Below are positions 22,879 through 36,084 of a stretch of 64,000 bases of DNA, in pieces. Numbering within the stretch: the first letter of the stretch is position 1; every line of letters starts with the position of its first letter. Origin of the DNA: Dasypus novemcinctus (lineage: Eukaryota > Chordata > Mammalia > Cingulata > Dasypodidae). The notes beneath the pieces are model-generated. The model was not told the DNA's origin, did no database searches, and was given only the letters and a program-made list of their open reading frames with translations. The DNA lies in the NCBI RefSeq assembly GCF_030445035.2, contig NC_092216.1, forward strand, positions 12,215,405-12,279,404, read 5' to 3'. The position numbers were made by a program, and so were the translations under genes.

Positions 22879-24056
22879 GTAAGTCCAATAAACAAGAGGA
22901 TAGGAGTTGCAAGTCGGTTGAGGTTCAGAGCCTGGCAACCACAAGGACAGTCCAGAGATTCAGGTCAACTGAGTATACACCAAACCTCAGTGCCAAGCAC
23001 AGGTCCAGTAAAAGTAACAGGAGAGGCTTGTGGATAAAAATCACATGAGTCCAGCTCCATCACACAGAAACACAAACTCCAGAGTAGGGCCAACTGATAT
23101 GGCACTAAACTCCATCTGCCATGACCATAGAACCTGTGGGTCTCTGTAGCCCTCACAAGAACCTATACCTGGGCTTGTATCTACTTTATCTGTCTCTGGG
23201 ATCCTGCTGAGGCATGTGTAAGGGCAACCCCTCTGATGACCTCCCAACTCTTTTTTTGGAGACTCATAGCCATATAAACTCATTTGCCCATTCCATTTCC
23301 CCCTTTTATTCAAGGTCAAAAAGCATTTTTAACACATGATATTACATGTAGGCTGAGATATTCTGCTGGTCTGAGTTGACCCTTTTATTCAAGTTTGTTT
23401 TCTAGTTATTCTTACCCCAGCCAGCTAACAGGGAGGTGAAAAAGGTCAACCACTACACCAGGGAGCCAAGAGTGCCTACGACTGCAAGGAGGAGAATTGC
23501 ATCCATCATCCATGTGGAGTCTAAGCTCCCTCTCGATATAGAGGTGGAATGGACAAAACCATCCCAGGGTCCACAGGATGGAGGAATAGTGTATGGATTA
23601 CAAGTGAACTTACTGATATTCTGTTCTGGAACTATTGTGATTGATATAAGAAAATGTAGCATTGATGTGAAGGAAGTGGCCATGGTAGCTACTGAGGGTA
23701 GGGAGAGGGAAGAAGAGGTGTGATGTGGGGACATTTTCAGGACTTGGAGTTGTCCTGGGTGGTACTGCAGGGACAGTTGCTGGACACTGTATATCCTGCC
23801 ATGGCCCACTGGGTGGACTGGGGGAGAGTGTAAACAACAATGTAAACCATTATCCGTGTGGTGCAGCAGTGCTCCAAAATGTATTCACCAAATGCAATGA
23901 ATGTGCCACATTGATGAAAGAGGCTGCTGATGTGGGAGGAGTGGGGTGAGGGGGTGGGGGATTATATGGGAACCTCATATTTTTTTAATGTAACATTAAA
24001 AATAAATAAAGACAAAAAAATAAAATAAAAACAAATTTTAAAAAATAATAAAAAAT
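22879..24056 (+). mobile_element. L1 3'UTR copy with 5' inversion (twin-primed)
   Basis: About 22879-23400 reads as xenarthran L1 3'UTR in minus sense. About 23405-24056 continues the next part of the same 3'UTR in plus sense and ends in an A-rich tail. The two parts are neighbours in the L1, so this is an inversion made during insertion, not two insertions. Target-site duplication AAAGTACCCAAAGG (22865-22878) versus AAAGTGCCCAAAGG (24057-24070), 13 of 14 identical, encloses both parts. Confidence 0.87.
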
Positions 24057-26079
24057 AAAGTGCCCAAAGGAAAAAATACTGTTTACTAGGAATTCTAAGT
24101 CAGGGAAAACTGTACTTCAAAAATGAATGAGAAATTAAGATACTTAAAAGATAAATAAAAGCTGACAGAGTTCATTACCAGAGACCTACTCTAAATGAAA
24201 TGTTAAGAGCCCTTTAAGATGAGATACAGATCGATGATCAATAACCCAAAGCAATAGAAAGAAAAAATGAAATATACAGGGTAAATTACTTAATTATAAA
24301 TTATGCCATCTTCATGGGCACACGATGTAAAAAGATGTAATCTGAAACCATAATAATATAAAGGGTGTGTGGGAAGGAGATATATTGCAGTTGAAAGTTT
24401 GATACTATTGATTAAGTATTAGTCAAACTATATTGTTACAAGTTGATGATGTTAGTTGTAATTACAAAGAAAATAACCAAGAAATTGAGAAGAAAAAGAA
24501 GAAAGTAAAAATGGTAGACACACAAAAGTGGGTGTAGACAAAATTTTAAAACAGGAATATAGTAACTAAAGAGCAAAAAACATGCAAGACACAAGAAAAC
24601 AGCTAAATGGCAGAAAGAAAGCCTTCCTTTTCATTCACTACCTTCTATGTGAAGAAATTAAATTTCCCAATGAAAAGCAGAGATTGGCAGATTGGGTAAG
24701 AAAGTATGATCCATCTATGTGCTTTGTAGAAAAACTCACTTTAGGCACAAAGACAAAGAGACTGAAAGAGAAAGAGTGGAAAAGACATTTCATAGAAAAC
24801 TAATCAATGTAGGGATGCAATATCTACATTACTGTCACTCAAAATAGACTTTGATTCAAAAAAGTGAACAATAGATAAAGAAGGATGTTATATATTGATA
24901 AAATGTTCAATATAGCAGGAAAATATACTGATTATAAATAGATATGTACCTAATAAGAAAGACCGTAAAATGTGAAAAGAATATTAACAGAATTGAAGAC
25001 AGAAATAGGTAATTCCACGATGACTGGAGACTTCAATTTAGAATTAGAAATAATTGATAGAACATCTAAAAAGAATGTACATAGTTAATTAGGGTACTTG
25101 AAGTCTTGAATAACACTATTAAATATTAGACAATTAGACAATATATAGGACCCCAACACGATGGCATTTCCAGAATAGACCATGTTGGGAAATAATCTGA
25201 TCTTAATAAATTTAAATAAATTGAAATCATACAAAGTATCTTCTAAGAGCAGAATGGAATAAAGCTGGAAATCAATGACAGGGAAAACAGATTAACAAAA
25301 TGAGGAAATTAAGATAATATTAAATAAACAATGGGTCAAACAAAAAACTCAAAAGGGAAATTGGTAAGAATGAAAATGAAAACACAGTGCATCAAAGAAA
25401 CAGAAAAAAGTAGTGCTGAAAAGAAAAAATACAGTGCTGAGATGGAAATTTGTAACTCTAAATACCTCAATATAAACAAAAGATCATAAATAACCTGATT
25501 TCTCATCTAAGGAAAAAGAATTTAAATGTAAAATAAGCAGAAAGAAGGGAATAGTAAAGATTTGAGCAGAGATAAATGAAATAGAGCAAATAAAAAGCAA
25601 CTAAAGTTGGTTTTTTGGAAAGATTAATAAAATCAATAATCTTTTCAGCCAGATGACAAAAATAAAGAGACAGAGAAGATATAAAAAACTAAAAGCAGGA
25701 ATAAAAGTGAGGATATCACTGTCAATTTTACAGAAATAAAGAGAATTATGACAGGGTATAGTGAACAATTATATGCCAACAAATTAGGAAACACATAAAA
25801 ATGGATAAATCCCTAGAAACATACAAATTACCTCGTCTTATGCAAAAAGAAACAAAATCTTAATTGACCTAAATCAAGTAAGGAGATTGAATTACTAATC
25901 AAAGATGACACAAGAAAGAAAAATCCAAGACCAGAAAGATGGCTTAACTGCTGAATACTAGCAAACATATAGACATTCAATTCTTCTCAAACACTTTAAA
26001 AATAAGAGGACAAATTTAATTCACTCTGTGAGACTAGCAATACTCTGATAACCACGCCAGAAAAGACTTCACACATACA

Positions 26080-26165
26080 CACACACACAAAATTACAGAC
26101 CATCATCTTTATGTATATACAAAATCAATATGTATATACAATATATACAATATGTATATACAATA
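26080..26165. repeat. Low-complexity (CA)n and TATGTATATACAA tandem units
   Basis: A short ACACACAC run at about 26077-26090 is followed by three to four imperfect TATGTATATACAA units at 26110-26165, inside old L1 ORF2. Confidence 0.7.
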
Positions 26166-28562
26166 AACACTAGCTAACTGGATCCAACAGTAAATTAAAA
26201 TGATTTATACACCAATAGTGGGAATTATTCGAGGAATGCAAGCATAGTTGAACATAAGAAAATCAATTGCTGTATATAACACATTAAGCATATGAAGGTA
26301 AAATACCACATGATCACTGAAATTATTGCAGAAAGATGATTTACAAAACTCAAAATCCTTTCATGATACGAACACTAAGAAAAGTAAGCAAAGAAGAAAA
26401 CATTTTCAATCTGATAAAAGCGTTCACAAAAAATTTGGAGCAAACATAATCAATGGAAAGAGTGAAATCTTTCCTCCTGAGATTAGGAGCAACACAAGGA
26501 TGCCTGCTATAACTACTTTCATTCAGAAATCACAATGAAATATCAAATGAAAGTAACTGCAAGTAAAATGAAGTCAAAGTCATCTGTTTTGGAATGGAGT
26601 AAGTAAAACTATGGCTATCTGCTGATGATACGATCTTATTTAAAGGAATTCAACAAAGAATCCAGAAGAATGCTTTCAGAACTAATAAACAAATTTTGTA
26701 CAATTGCAGCATACAAGATTAACAGGCACAAACCAGTTGCGTTAATATTAACTAGTAATGAACAATCCGAAAAAGAACAAAAACAATTCTATTTACATAT
26801 TATCCAAAAGAATAAATTCCCTAGTAATAATCTAAACCAAGAGACAAAATACTTGTAGGTGAAAATCTATGAAACACTTCTGAAAGAAATGAACAAAGAT
26901 CAAAAGCAAATAGAAAGACATCTGTGTTCAATATTAATATTGTTAATATTACTTAACGTCACTATTACTTAAAGCAATCTACAAGTTAAATGCAATCCCT
27001 ATAAAATTTCAGCAGCCATTTTTTTGAGAAAAGGAAATACTGATCCTCAAAATTTTTATGGAATTATAAAGGATGCTGAATGGCCAAACCAATCTTGAAA
27101 AGAGCAACAAACTTGGAACACTCATACTTCCTGATTTCAAAACATACTACTTTGCTAAAGTAATTGAAATAGGATAGACCTATCAACTAATGGAAAAAGA
27201 GAATTGAGAGTCTGGGTACTACATTGCTAAAGAACTTAAAATTGAATAGACATCTCACCCAATAGAAGAGATTTGCGAGTCTGGGGACAGAGCTACACAT
27301 TTATGCTCAGTTCATTATCACGAAGGTCACTGGCAGGCAACAAGGGCACCACATCCATTTAGTGGAGAAAGACTAGTCTCTTAAACAAATGCTGCTCAGA
27401 CAACTGGAAATCGTCATGCGAAAGAATGAACTTGGATTCCCACCTCCACTATATACTTTATACAACCTTTATATCAAAAGGAATCAATGTTGATTAATTA
27501 TTGTCACTGATGAGCTCTACAACTTAAATATAAGAGCTAATACTATAAAACTCAAACAAGAAAACTTATGGAAACATATTCAGGACCTTGGATTAGGAAA
27601 TGGATTTTAGATTTTTACACCCAAATCACAAACAAAAGAAAAATAGGTAAAAATAAACTTCTTCAAAATTAAAGACTTTGTGCATCAAAGGAATTATCAA
27701 TAAAATCAGTATAACCCAAGAAAACATTTGGAAATCATCATCTGACAATAGTTTAAAACACGAATATATATAAAGAACTCCTACAATTCAACATGACAAA
27801 AAGAAAGAAAAACTAAAATAAAAAATGGGGGAACAAGTGAATAGACCTATTTCCAAAAGATATGCAAAGATATTCAACAACAAAAGTTGTGAAAGAAATC
27901 CAAATTAAAGCTGCAATAAGATATACCACTTAATACCCACTAGGAAGGCTATTATTAAAAAACACACAATCTGAAGTGTTGATGAGGATCTGGAGAAATA
28001 ATTGAAGCTAGTAAAATGGCAAATGGTGCAGCAGCTTCAGAAATTGTTGGGTGGTTTCTCAAAAGTTAAACATGCAATTTCCCTATGACCTGGCAATCCC
28101 ACTCCTTGGCAAATACCAAACAGAACTGTACGCAGAAATTTGTACACCAATGTCAAAATAGCATTATTCACAACAGTCCAAGTGTCCATCATCAGATAAG
28201 AGGATAAAAATGTGCTTTACCCCTATAGGGAAGAATGATTCAGCCACAAATAGAAAAGAATATAAGCCAGACAAAAACGGGACAAATACTGTGTGATATT
28301 TCTTACGACATACATAGTATAAGCAAATTCATAGAGATACAAAACAGAATAGTGGTACCAGGGTAAGGCAAGAGAAAATAAGAAATGATGCTTAAGAGGT
28401 ATGAATTTCAATTTGGTATGATCAAAACAGTCTAGAAACAAAGAGTGATGAAAGTTACATAAAATTGTCAAAGTACTTATTATCTAAGAATCGCCCAATG
28501 AAAAATGGTTAATATAAGTTTTACATATTTCACACAATGAAAAATAAAATTTCTTTAAAAAA

Positions 28563-29258
28563 AAGAGGGAGAGATTTAAGAAAGTCACCTTGATAAACAA
28601 AAGCTAGAGGAGATAAGCGATACTTGAAGTACAAATGAGTATGTAGGTTGAAAGGCAAGGACACTACACAATAAAATGAAGCCCCATGAAGAAATGGAGA
28701 TTTCCAGTAGGGTAACAACATGGATATATATAAATTCCAGGTTGATAGTATTTTTTGGTTTGTAATTTCACTTTTTATTTCCTTGAGGAATTAAAAAGCA
28801 AATACATGAACTATAATATAAGTCAGTGGTTTCGACCCATAATGTATAAAAACAGGCAATTTGTGACAATTACTTCATAAAGGTGAGGGAATGGAGAAGT
28901 ATAGAAATATTGCATAAACTATTGAAATTAAGGTGGTAGCAAAGCAAATGATTGTTAAAGATTTAGGATGTCAAATTTAAGCCCATGGTAACTACAAAAA
29001 TTTTTATATACACTCAGAGAGACAGAAATTGGGAGAACGGGTGCTAGGGATGACAGGTAGGGGTAATGGTGAGTTAACACACAGGGATTCAGGATTTCCA
29101 TCAGGGAAGAAGGGGAAGTTTTAGGAATGAAAAGGTGAGGCTGTAGCAATACTGCAAAAGTGATTAATCCCACTGAATGGTTTGCTTGGGAGTGGTTGAG
29201 ATGGGAACGCTTATATTGTATATATGTCCTCACAATAAAAGGAAAGGAAACAGCAACT
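28563..29258 (+). mobile_element. Probable L1 3'UTR remnant
   Basis: The text near 28960-29010 (TTAGGATGTCAAATTTAAGCC, then CATGGTAACTAC) resembles the 3'UTR of mammalian L1M subfamilies, and the block ends with CACAATAAAAGGAAAGG near 29235. Boundaries are uncertain. Confidence 0.4.
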
Positions 29259-29276
29259 AAAAAGACAATATAATTA

Positions 29277-30784
29277 TTATTATTTTTTTTTAATTTTTTT
29301 ATTTTTTATTGACTTTGTAATAATATTACATTAAAAATATATATGTGAGGTCCCATTCAACCCCACCCCCCCACCCCCCCCTCTCCCCCCCCCCCAACAA
29401 CACTCGTTCCCATCATTATGACACATCCATTGGATTTGGTAAGTACATCTTTGGGCACCTCTGCACCTCATATACATTGGTTCACATCATGGCCCATACT
29501 CTCCTCTATTCCATCAAGTGGGCCCTGTGAGGATTTACAATGTCCGGTGATTACCTCTGAAGCACCATCCAGGGCAGCTCCATGTCCCGAAGACGCCTCC
29601 ACCTCTCATCTCTTCCTGCCTTTCCCCATACCCTTTGTCCATTATGTCCCCTTTTCCCAATCCAATGCCACCTCTTCTATGTGGACATTGGATTGGTTGT
29701 GTCCATTGCACCTCTATGTCAAGAGGAGGGTCAGATTCCACCTGGATGCTGGATGCAATCCTCCCATTTTCAGTTGTAATCACTCTAGGCTCCATGGTGT
29801 GGTGGTTGTCCTTCTTCAACTCCATCTTAGCTGAGTGTGGTAAGTCCAATAAATCAGATTGTAGGTGCTGGAGTCTGTTGAGGCTCAGGATCTGGCTATC
29901 ACATTGTCAGTCCAGCGATTCAAATCCCCTAAATATATCTTAAACCCCAACATTAACTGCACCTCCAGCACATTAGCATGAAAGTCTTATGAAGGGAGAT
30001 CCCATCTGAGTCCAGATTCATCACACATAAACACCATTTCCAAAGAGGGGCCATCTGCCCTGGTAGTTAACCCCATCGGCCATGACCATAACTCCCATGG
30101 GTCTCTTTAGCCCTCAAAGGAACCAATATCTGGGGGTTGTATCTGCTTTATCTGTCTCTCTGACTCTGCTCAGTTGTGCATGAGGGCAAACCTTCTGCCA
30201 GCCTCCAGACTCTTTTTTAGAAACTCGTAGCCATATAAACTCATTTCTCCTTTCCATTTCCCCCTTACTTTAGGTCAAACAGCATTTTAAAGTCATGGTA
30301 TTTTATGTAGACATGGATATTCTGCTGATCCGCATTGAACCTTCCGTATAAGGTCATTTTCCAGTTGCATCATCAGTTGGTAGTTGATAGTGGTCCCTCG
30401 TTGCCAGGGAGGCTCATCCCTGGGTGTCATGTCCCGCGCTGGGGGGAAGGCATTGCATTTACATGCTGAGTTTGGCTTCGAGACTGGCCACATTTGAGTA
30501 ACATGAAGGCTGACAGAAGGAAATTCCCAGGCACAAAGTTGCTCTAGGCCTTGTTCTTATTTTGGGTTTATCAGCTCACAAGCATAGTCATTAGCATCTG
30601 GGGCTCACTGTTGAACCCTCACTCCCTCCCGGTCCCCACCACTGTACCTGGGAGACTGTCGCTGCTCCCCTAGGGACCACGACAGAGCACCACTGGCCAG
30701 GAACCCAGTACCCCCCCTATTGTGGTTTTTAATTGTTGCCACTATGAGTATATCCAAACATTACCATGCACCCTGGACATATGT
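29277..30784 (-). mobile_element. Young L1 3'UTR copy, antisense, with 18-bp perfect target-site duplication
   Basis: This 1,508-bp 5'-truncated L1 copy is flanked by the identical 18-mer AAAAAGACAATATAATTA (29259-29276 and 30785-30802). Its 3' end is at the left (T-rich, complement of the tail, with a C-rich run at about 29366-29395). It contains only 3'UTR, from the terminal part back to the block seen at 36085-36520 in the long L1. The perfect duplication suggests it is among the youngest insertions here. Confidence 0.9.
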
Positions 30785-30904
30785 AAAAAGACAATATAAT
30801 TAAATTCAAAACTTGATCCTAGATGGAAACTAACAAGGGAGGCAGAAAGGCTCCAAAGAACATTATTGGAACAAATGAAATAAGCGAAGTATAAATACTG
30901 TAAA

Positions 30905-31045
30905 GTTCTCATGAAAGAAACTGTTGATGTGGGAAGATTGGGTGACTGGGGAGTAGGGTATATGGGAACCTCTTACATTTTTTAATGTAACATTTTGTGT
31001 GATCTACATATCTTTAAAAAAAAGATAAATTAAAAAATTTTTAAA
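30905..31045 (+). mobile_element. Very short L1 3' end
   Basis: Plus-sense terminal L1 3'UTR (GATGTGGGAAGATTGGGTGAC, ATGGGAACCTCTTACATTTT, TAATGTAACATTTTGTGTG) with a short A-rich tail: an extreme 5' truncation. Confidence 0.7.
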
Positions 31046-31639
31046 CCCTGGAAAGTTTATATCGATGTTAAATTACTTCAACTCGATTAAGTTCACTTGG
31101 ATGGTTACATTTTTTAATGTACTTGTTCTATATGGGAGTATTATGTGTTCAAGGGGCATAATGTACACAACCCACTCTCAAATGTTTAGAAAATGGATGG
31201 ATGGAAAAAACCGATATAGCACATGTGGCAAATGTTCAAAAGATATAGCACAGGTGGCAATAATTTCAAATTGGATAGGTATCTGGGAGCAGAGGCAACT
31301 TCTGGTGAAATTAAAATTCACATTAATAATTTGTAGAATGGAACTTGAGAGATTAAATTCAATTTTCTCACTTAATAGGTTAAATGAAAATTAAGGTATC
31401 AAAAGGTTTATATGGAAAATCAATAATTTCGCAAATAATCTGTGGCAAACTCATAACTTGAATCCAAACCTTAGCTCCGAGGCCCCTGATCTTTCCACCA
31501 TACCAAAATGCAATCTGATGATAATAAAACACATAATCTATCAGATTCATCTACATTACATATGTAGGTATACAAGCAGAAAAAAATACTACGACTAGTG
31601 TTATCTGAGAAGACTGAAACTTTAAGATTTTTACTTCAG

Positions 31640-32175
31640 TAAAAAAAAGTAAGAAAAGTTCTGCAGAATTGGAAAAAAGGTTGTTTGAAAACCTTTGGAA
31701 ATGAATAGAAATGGTGAAAGTATCATGATTTTTGTAACTGGCAGTGCTATTGTATGGGTATGACAGTTGTTGAAAGGGAAGGTCTAAGGTCATGTATATT
31801 ACTAGAAGGAAAGCTAAAAATTATAACATGGGACTGTATAATAATGTAAAATCCCACGTAAAACACAAATATGGGGGATATTACATATATAAAACTCTTT
31901 TTACAAAATACAAATACAAACATACTAGAGATATGGAAAATGAATAGCAGCTATGGAGGGCAGGCAAGGCATAGTGAGAATGAGAGGTGATGTGTGTGTT
32001 GTTTTTTTTTTTTTTTTTGTATATTATTGGAATAAATGAAAGTGCTCTCAGAATGATTGGGGTGATGAATGCAGAAATATGTGATTACAGCAAATACCAC
32101 TGATTGTACTCTTTGGATGGATTTATGCTTTGTTAATATGTAACAATAAAATTGATTTGATAAAAAAATTTCTTG
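31640..32175 (+). mobile_element. L1 3'UTR, second subtype
   Basis: Matches the 3'UTR at 49920-50440: shared blocks TGGGTATGACAGTTGTTGAAA and TAACATGGGACTGTATAA, and terminus TTAATATGTAACAATAAAATTG. A T-run at 31998-32018 lies within it. This subtype differs from the longer 3'UTR found elsewhere in the window. Confidence 0.68.
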
Positions 32176-32480
32176 ACAAAACAAAGAGTAAAGTGGCTTG
32201 TACTCTGTCACTAATCGTTCATTGTGCCTAAGCTCTTATAGCTGCATGAACCACAGGCAGATCAGTTAAACCATGATTCCACCTCACTAACAAAGCTAAT
32301 GCTTGACTGTTTTTGCCTCGAAATTTCTGTAATAACTAAGATAAATTAAGTATTGTATAATGTATGAGATAGGGGTCCTCTTGTTTTCCTTTGGATATGG
32401 ATATTCAGATCTCCCAAAACAATGTTTTTAATAGACTGTTATGGCCAAGCTGGGTGGGCTTAGCCTTAAACAAAAATCAT
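32176..32480. other. No recognised feature
   Basis: Spacer between two L1 elements with no recognised repeat or gene. Confidence 0.4.
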
Positions 32481-32484
32481 TTGG

Positions 32485-34745
32485 CCAGAAATGAATGGGT
32501 CTGTTTCTGACCCATCAATTCAGTTCTATTGGTTTGTCTATTTTTATGCCAATATCACATTTTTACAACTGTAGCTTTTAAGATGTTTCTGGCTATTTGA
32601 GGCCCCTTACCATTCCAAATAAATTTGATAATTGTGTTTTCCATTTCTTTAAATAAGGATGTTGGAATTTTTATCAAGATTGCATTGAATTTGTATACCA
32701 TTTTGGATAGAATTTACATCTTAATGATACTTAATCTTCCAATCAATGAACAGAGAATATTCATCCATTTATTTACATCTACTTTGATTACTTTTAGCAA
32801 TGCATTATGATTTTCTAAGTAAGTGCTTTATGTCCTTCCTTAAGTTTATTCCTAAATATTTGATTCTTTTAGTCACTATTGTAAATGTAATTTTTTCTGG
32901 AATCCCTCCCCAAGATGCTCTTTACTAGTGTACAGAAATATTACAGACTTTTTAATGTTAATATTTTTATTTTTAAAGGAACTTTGGATTATACAAATGT
33001 CACATCAGAAATAAAAGGGATTCCCATATATCCCACTTCCACCCCTTTCACACTTTCCCCCATTACCAACAGTTTTTCATTGGTGTTAATTTGCTACACT
33101 CTACAGATTTTTGCATATTATCTTCTATCCTCCTGAACATGTTTCTAGAAGTTTTATTGTAGATTTCTCAGGACTGTATCATTAGTGAAGAGTAAAAGTT
33201 TTACTTCTTCCTCTTCAATTTGCATGCCTTTTATTTTATTTTATTTTTTGCTCTACTTGTTCAGCTGTGGGTTTTTCATGCATGCCCTTTATCATGTTGA
33301 GAAAGTTCCCTTCAATTCCTATCTTTAAAATATATTTATCATGCATGAACGCTGTCTTTTGTCAAACACTTCGTTGGCACCAACCAAGACGATCATGGGA
33401 GTTTTCTCCTTTGATTTATTAAAGTGATGTGTTATGCTGATTAATTTTCTTGTGATGAACCATCCTTTCATGTGTGGTATAAAACCTATTTGATCAGGAT
33501 GACTAATTCTTTTAATGGACTTGTTTAGTGAGTATTTTATTGATTTCTGCCTCATTATTTATTAGGGATACAGGTCAGTAATTTAGTTTTACATAGTACC
33601 TTTATCTGACTTTGGTATTAGGTTTATGTTGACTTTAGAGAATGAGTTTGGTAGCATTCCTTCCTTATCAATTTTTGGAAGTGTTTGAGTAAGACTGGTA
33701 TTAACTATTCTTAGAATGCTTAGCAGAATTCACCTGTGAAGCCCTCTGGTACTGGGCTTATCATTTTGGTTAGTTGCATGATGACTGCTTCAATCTGTTT
33801 ACCTGGGACTGGTTTGCCGAGGTCTCCTATTTCTTCTAGGGCCAGTATAGATTGTTTTTCCCTAGAAAAATATCCATATCATTTACATTGTCTACTTTTT
33901 GGTGTATAGCTGTTCATAATATTCTTTTATAATTCCTTTTATTTCGGTGGGGTCAGTAGTAATGTCCCCATTTTCACTTCAAATTTGACTTATATTCACC
34001 ATCTCTCTTTTTTTCTTTGTCAGTCTAGCTAAGGACTTGACAATTTTCTTGAAAACCAATTTTTAGGCTTGTTAATTCCATTGATTTTGTTTTCAATTTT
34101 ATTTCTGCTCTGCTCTTTGTTATTTCATTTCTTCTGCTTTGTGAATAGTTTGCTATTCTTTTCCTAGTTTCTTTCAATGTGTAGTTAGGCCGCTGATTTC
34201 AACTCTTCCATTTTTAATGTAAGCACTGAGGGCTAAAATTTCCTTCTCAGAACAGCTTTTGCTGCATTCCATAAGTTCTGATATGTTGCATTCTTATTTT
34301 CATTCATCTCAAAACATTTGATTTCTTTTACAATTTCTTCTTTGACCCACTGATTATTTAAGAGTGCATTGTTCAACCTCCATATACTTATGAATTTTCC
34401 CCTTTGCTGCCTATTGTTGATCTCCAACTTTATTCCATTATGATCTCAGAAAAAACTTTGTATAATTTCAGTACTGTTAAATTTATTTAGATCTACTTTA
34501 TGAGCCCATATATGGTTTATCCTGGAGAGAGAACAATGAGCACTTGAGAAGAAAACATACCCTGATGTTTTGGGATGCAATGTTATGTACATGTCTATTG
34601 GGTTTAGTCCATTTATCATACCATTCAAGCTCTCTATTTCTTTACTGATCCTCTGTCCAAATGTTCTATCCAATGCTGAGAGTGATGTTTTGAGACCTAT
34701 GTTACAGGTCTGCAATGATTATCAGGTCATAAGGCGGTGCCTCCA
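32485..34745 (-). mobile_element. L1 ORF2 fragment, antisense
   Basis: Minus-strand L1 from the ORF2 C-terminal region (left) to the endonuclease region (right). Fragments translate to ORF2-like text, including SLNKSIKRISHPDQIGFIP in the reverse-transcriptase region near 33440-33540. Frames are broken throughout. A short antisense L1 3'UTR piece is inserted at about 32950-33165. Confidence 0.7.
32950..33165 (-). mobile_element. Short L1 3' end inserted in L1
   Basis: The text from TTTTTATTTTTAAAGGAAC through CCACTTCCACCCCTTTCACAC matches the 3' terminal part of the L1 3'UTR copies at 52550 and 57850, antisense. It separates adjacent ORF2 text. Confidence 0.6.
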
Positions 34746-35135
34746 TTCTGACTGATTGGGCAAACTGCCTACATGTGGAAGACATCATATTTCCTCCCAA
34801 GAATGAGCCATATCACAGTGGGAATGGAGCAGATAAGGACCCTCATTGCTTCTGGGTCATCAAACCCTCCAGCATTCCAAGAAAATCCTACCTTCTATGC
34901 CCCCCCACCCCCCAAGCTATACACTAGAAGAATTCATTTTACAGCCCATTATTGACCCAAGACTGTATTATGGGCACTAACCCCCCCTCCACATGAACTA
35001 ACATTTCCTCACCTTTTGATGTACTGTATAAATTCACATCAACACCTTCCTGGAGGGACTGAAGTCTTTCTTCAGACACCCACCATTGCCACCATCACAG
35101 GAAGTTAAGCTGGGGGACTTGAAGCAGATTCTCTG
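34746..35135 (+). mobile_element. LTR-like sequence of unknown family
   Basis: This non-L1 stretch contains TGTATAAATTC near 35024-35034, a TATA-like element, followed by a CCACCATTGCCACC-type region, and it abuts a tandem array. The overall look suggests an LTR, but I found no clear TG...CA ends or target-site duplication. Confidence 0.3.
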
Positions 35136-36084
35136 GGTAACTATAGATACTTTTGGATAGCACAGACTGAATAGCTGAACACCTGGGGTTCCAGCACCAC
35201 ACAGCAATAGAATAGGAGAGGAGCTGCATTTCCTTGGCCTCTCCAGGCAGTTGTGGTTATTTTCAGCTCACATGAACTGAGTTTGTTGAGCCCTTTGATT
35301 CCATCTCCATCTCCATCTCCATCATCTCCATACTCCCCACTTCGCGCCCCCCCCCCATTGGATAGGAGGGAATTGGTGTTTTCTCAGTTTTTCAGGGCAA
35401 CTGCAAGTGTTCTGAGCCTGCACAAACTTGACAGTTGGGTACATGTAACTCCTCCCCCATTGCCAATAGGACAAGAGAAAGACTATTTTCTCAGCCCCTC
35501 TGGGTAACTACAGGTGTAGTGGTCCACACAGTCTGAGTAATTGGACACCTGTAGCTCCATCCCCACCCCCAAGTAGGATAGGAAGGAAGATGCGCTTCCT
35601 CAGCCTTTCCAGACAATGGTTGGCACTTTCAGCCTGAATGGCCTGGACTGGTGGCTATCTGCGGACTCACTCCCACCCCCCCAGTTGGAAAGGAGGGTTT
35701 TGGTGTTTCCACAGCCTTTCTGGGCAATGGAAGGCACTTTTAGCCTTCACAGTCTGAAATTGCTGGGTTCTTGTGGATTCACCCCCACCTTTCAATAGGA
35801 GAGAAGTGGGACTTGTATTTCCTCAGGCTCTCTGGGCCACATCAGGCATTTTGGCCTCCACAGACTGGACTGTTGGCCATGCATGGATCCACTCCTACCC
35901 CTTAATGGGGCAGGAGGGATCTGGTGTCTCCACAGCCTCTCTGGGCTATAATGAGTACTTTCAGTCTACAGGGACTGAACTGTTGGGTGCCTATCCACCC
36001 CCATTCCCTAATAGGATAGGAGGAGGCTGGTGTTTCCTCAGCCTATCAGGATAACTGCAGGTGTTCTCAGCACACACCTATTAG
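35136..36084. repeat. Diverged tandem array, period about 108 bp, 8-9 copies
   Basis: Each unit carries a TTTCCTCAGCCTCTCTGGGCAA-like block, then a CACAGACTGAACTGTTGGG-like block, a CCACCCCCA run, and a TAATAGGATAGGAGG-like block. Anchors fall near 35136, 35231, 35380, 35487, 35598, 35706, 35817, 35926 and 36031. Units are well diverged. A short CCATCT simple repeat (about 35303-35330) lies in one unit. The array stops exactly where antisense L1 3'UTR begins. Confidence 0.8.

Larger units (their letters stand above)
21900..28562 (+). mobile_element. Old L1M, nearly complete, split by a younger L1
   Basis: Plus-strand L1M order is recognisable. 5' region and ORF1 start: about 21900-22470, including the CCAGAAACCATCCCTGAGG block. 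ORF1 3' part: 22640-22864, resuming at 24071. ORF2 endonuclease: about 24580-25250. Reverse transcriptase and C-terminal region: to about 28110. 3'UTR ends in an A-run near 28560. All frames carry many stops. A younger inverted L1 occupies 22879-24056. Confidence 0.72.

Noticed and set aside
29345..29834. Open frames of 60-138 residues
   Set aside because: They lie in the antisense L1 3'UTR copy at 29277-30784.
35136..36084. CRISPR array or coding tandem repeat
   Set aside because: Units are about 108 bp, diverged, without constant repeats and unique spacers, in a mammalian genome. Frames across it are broken.
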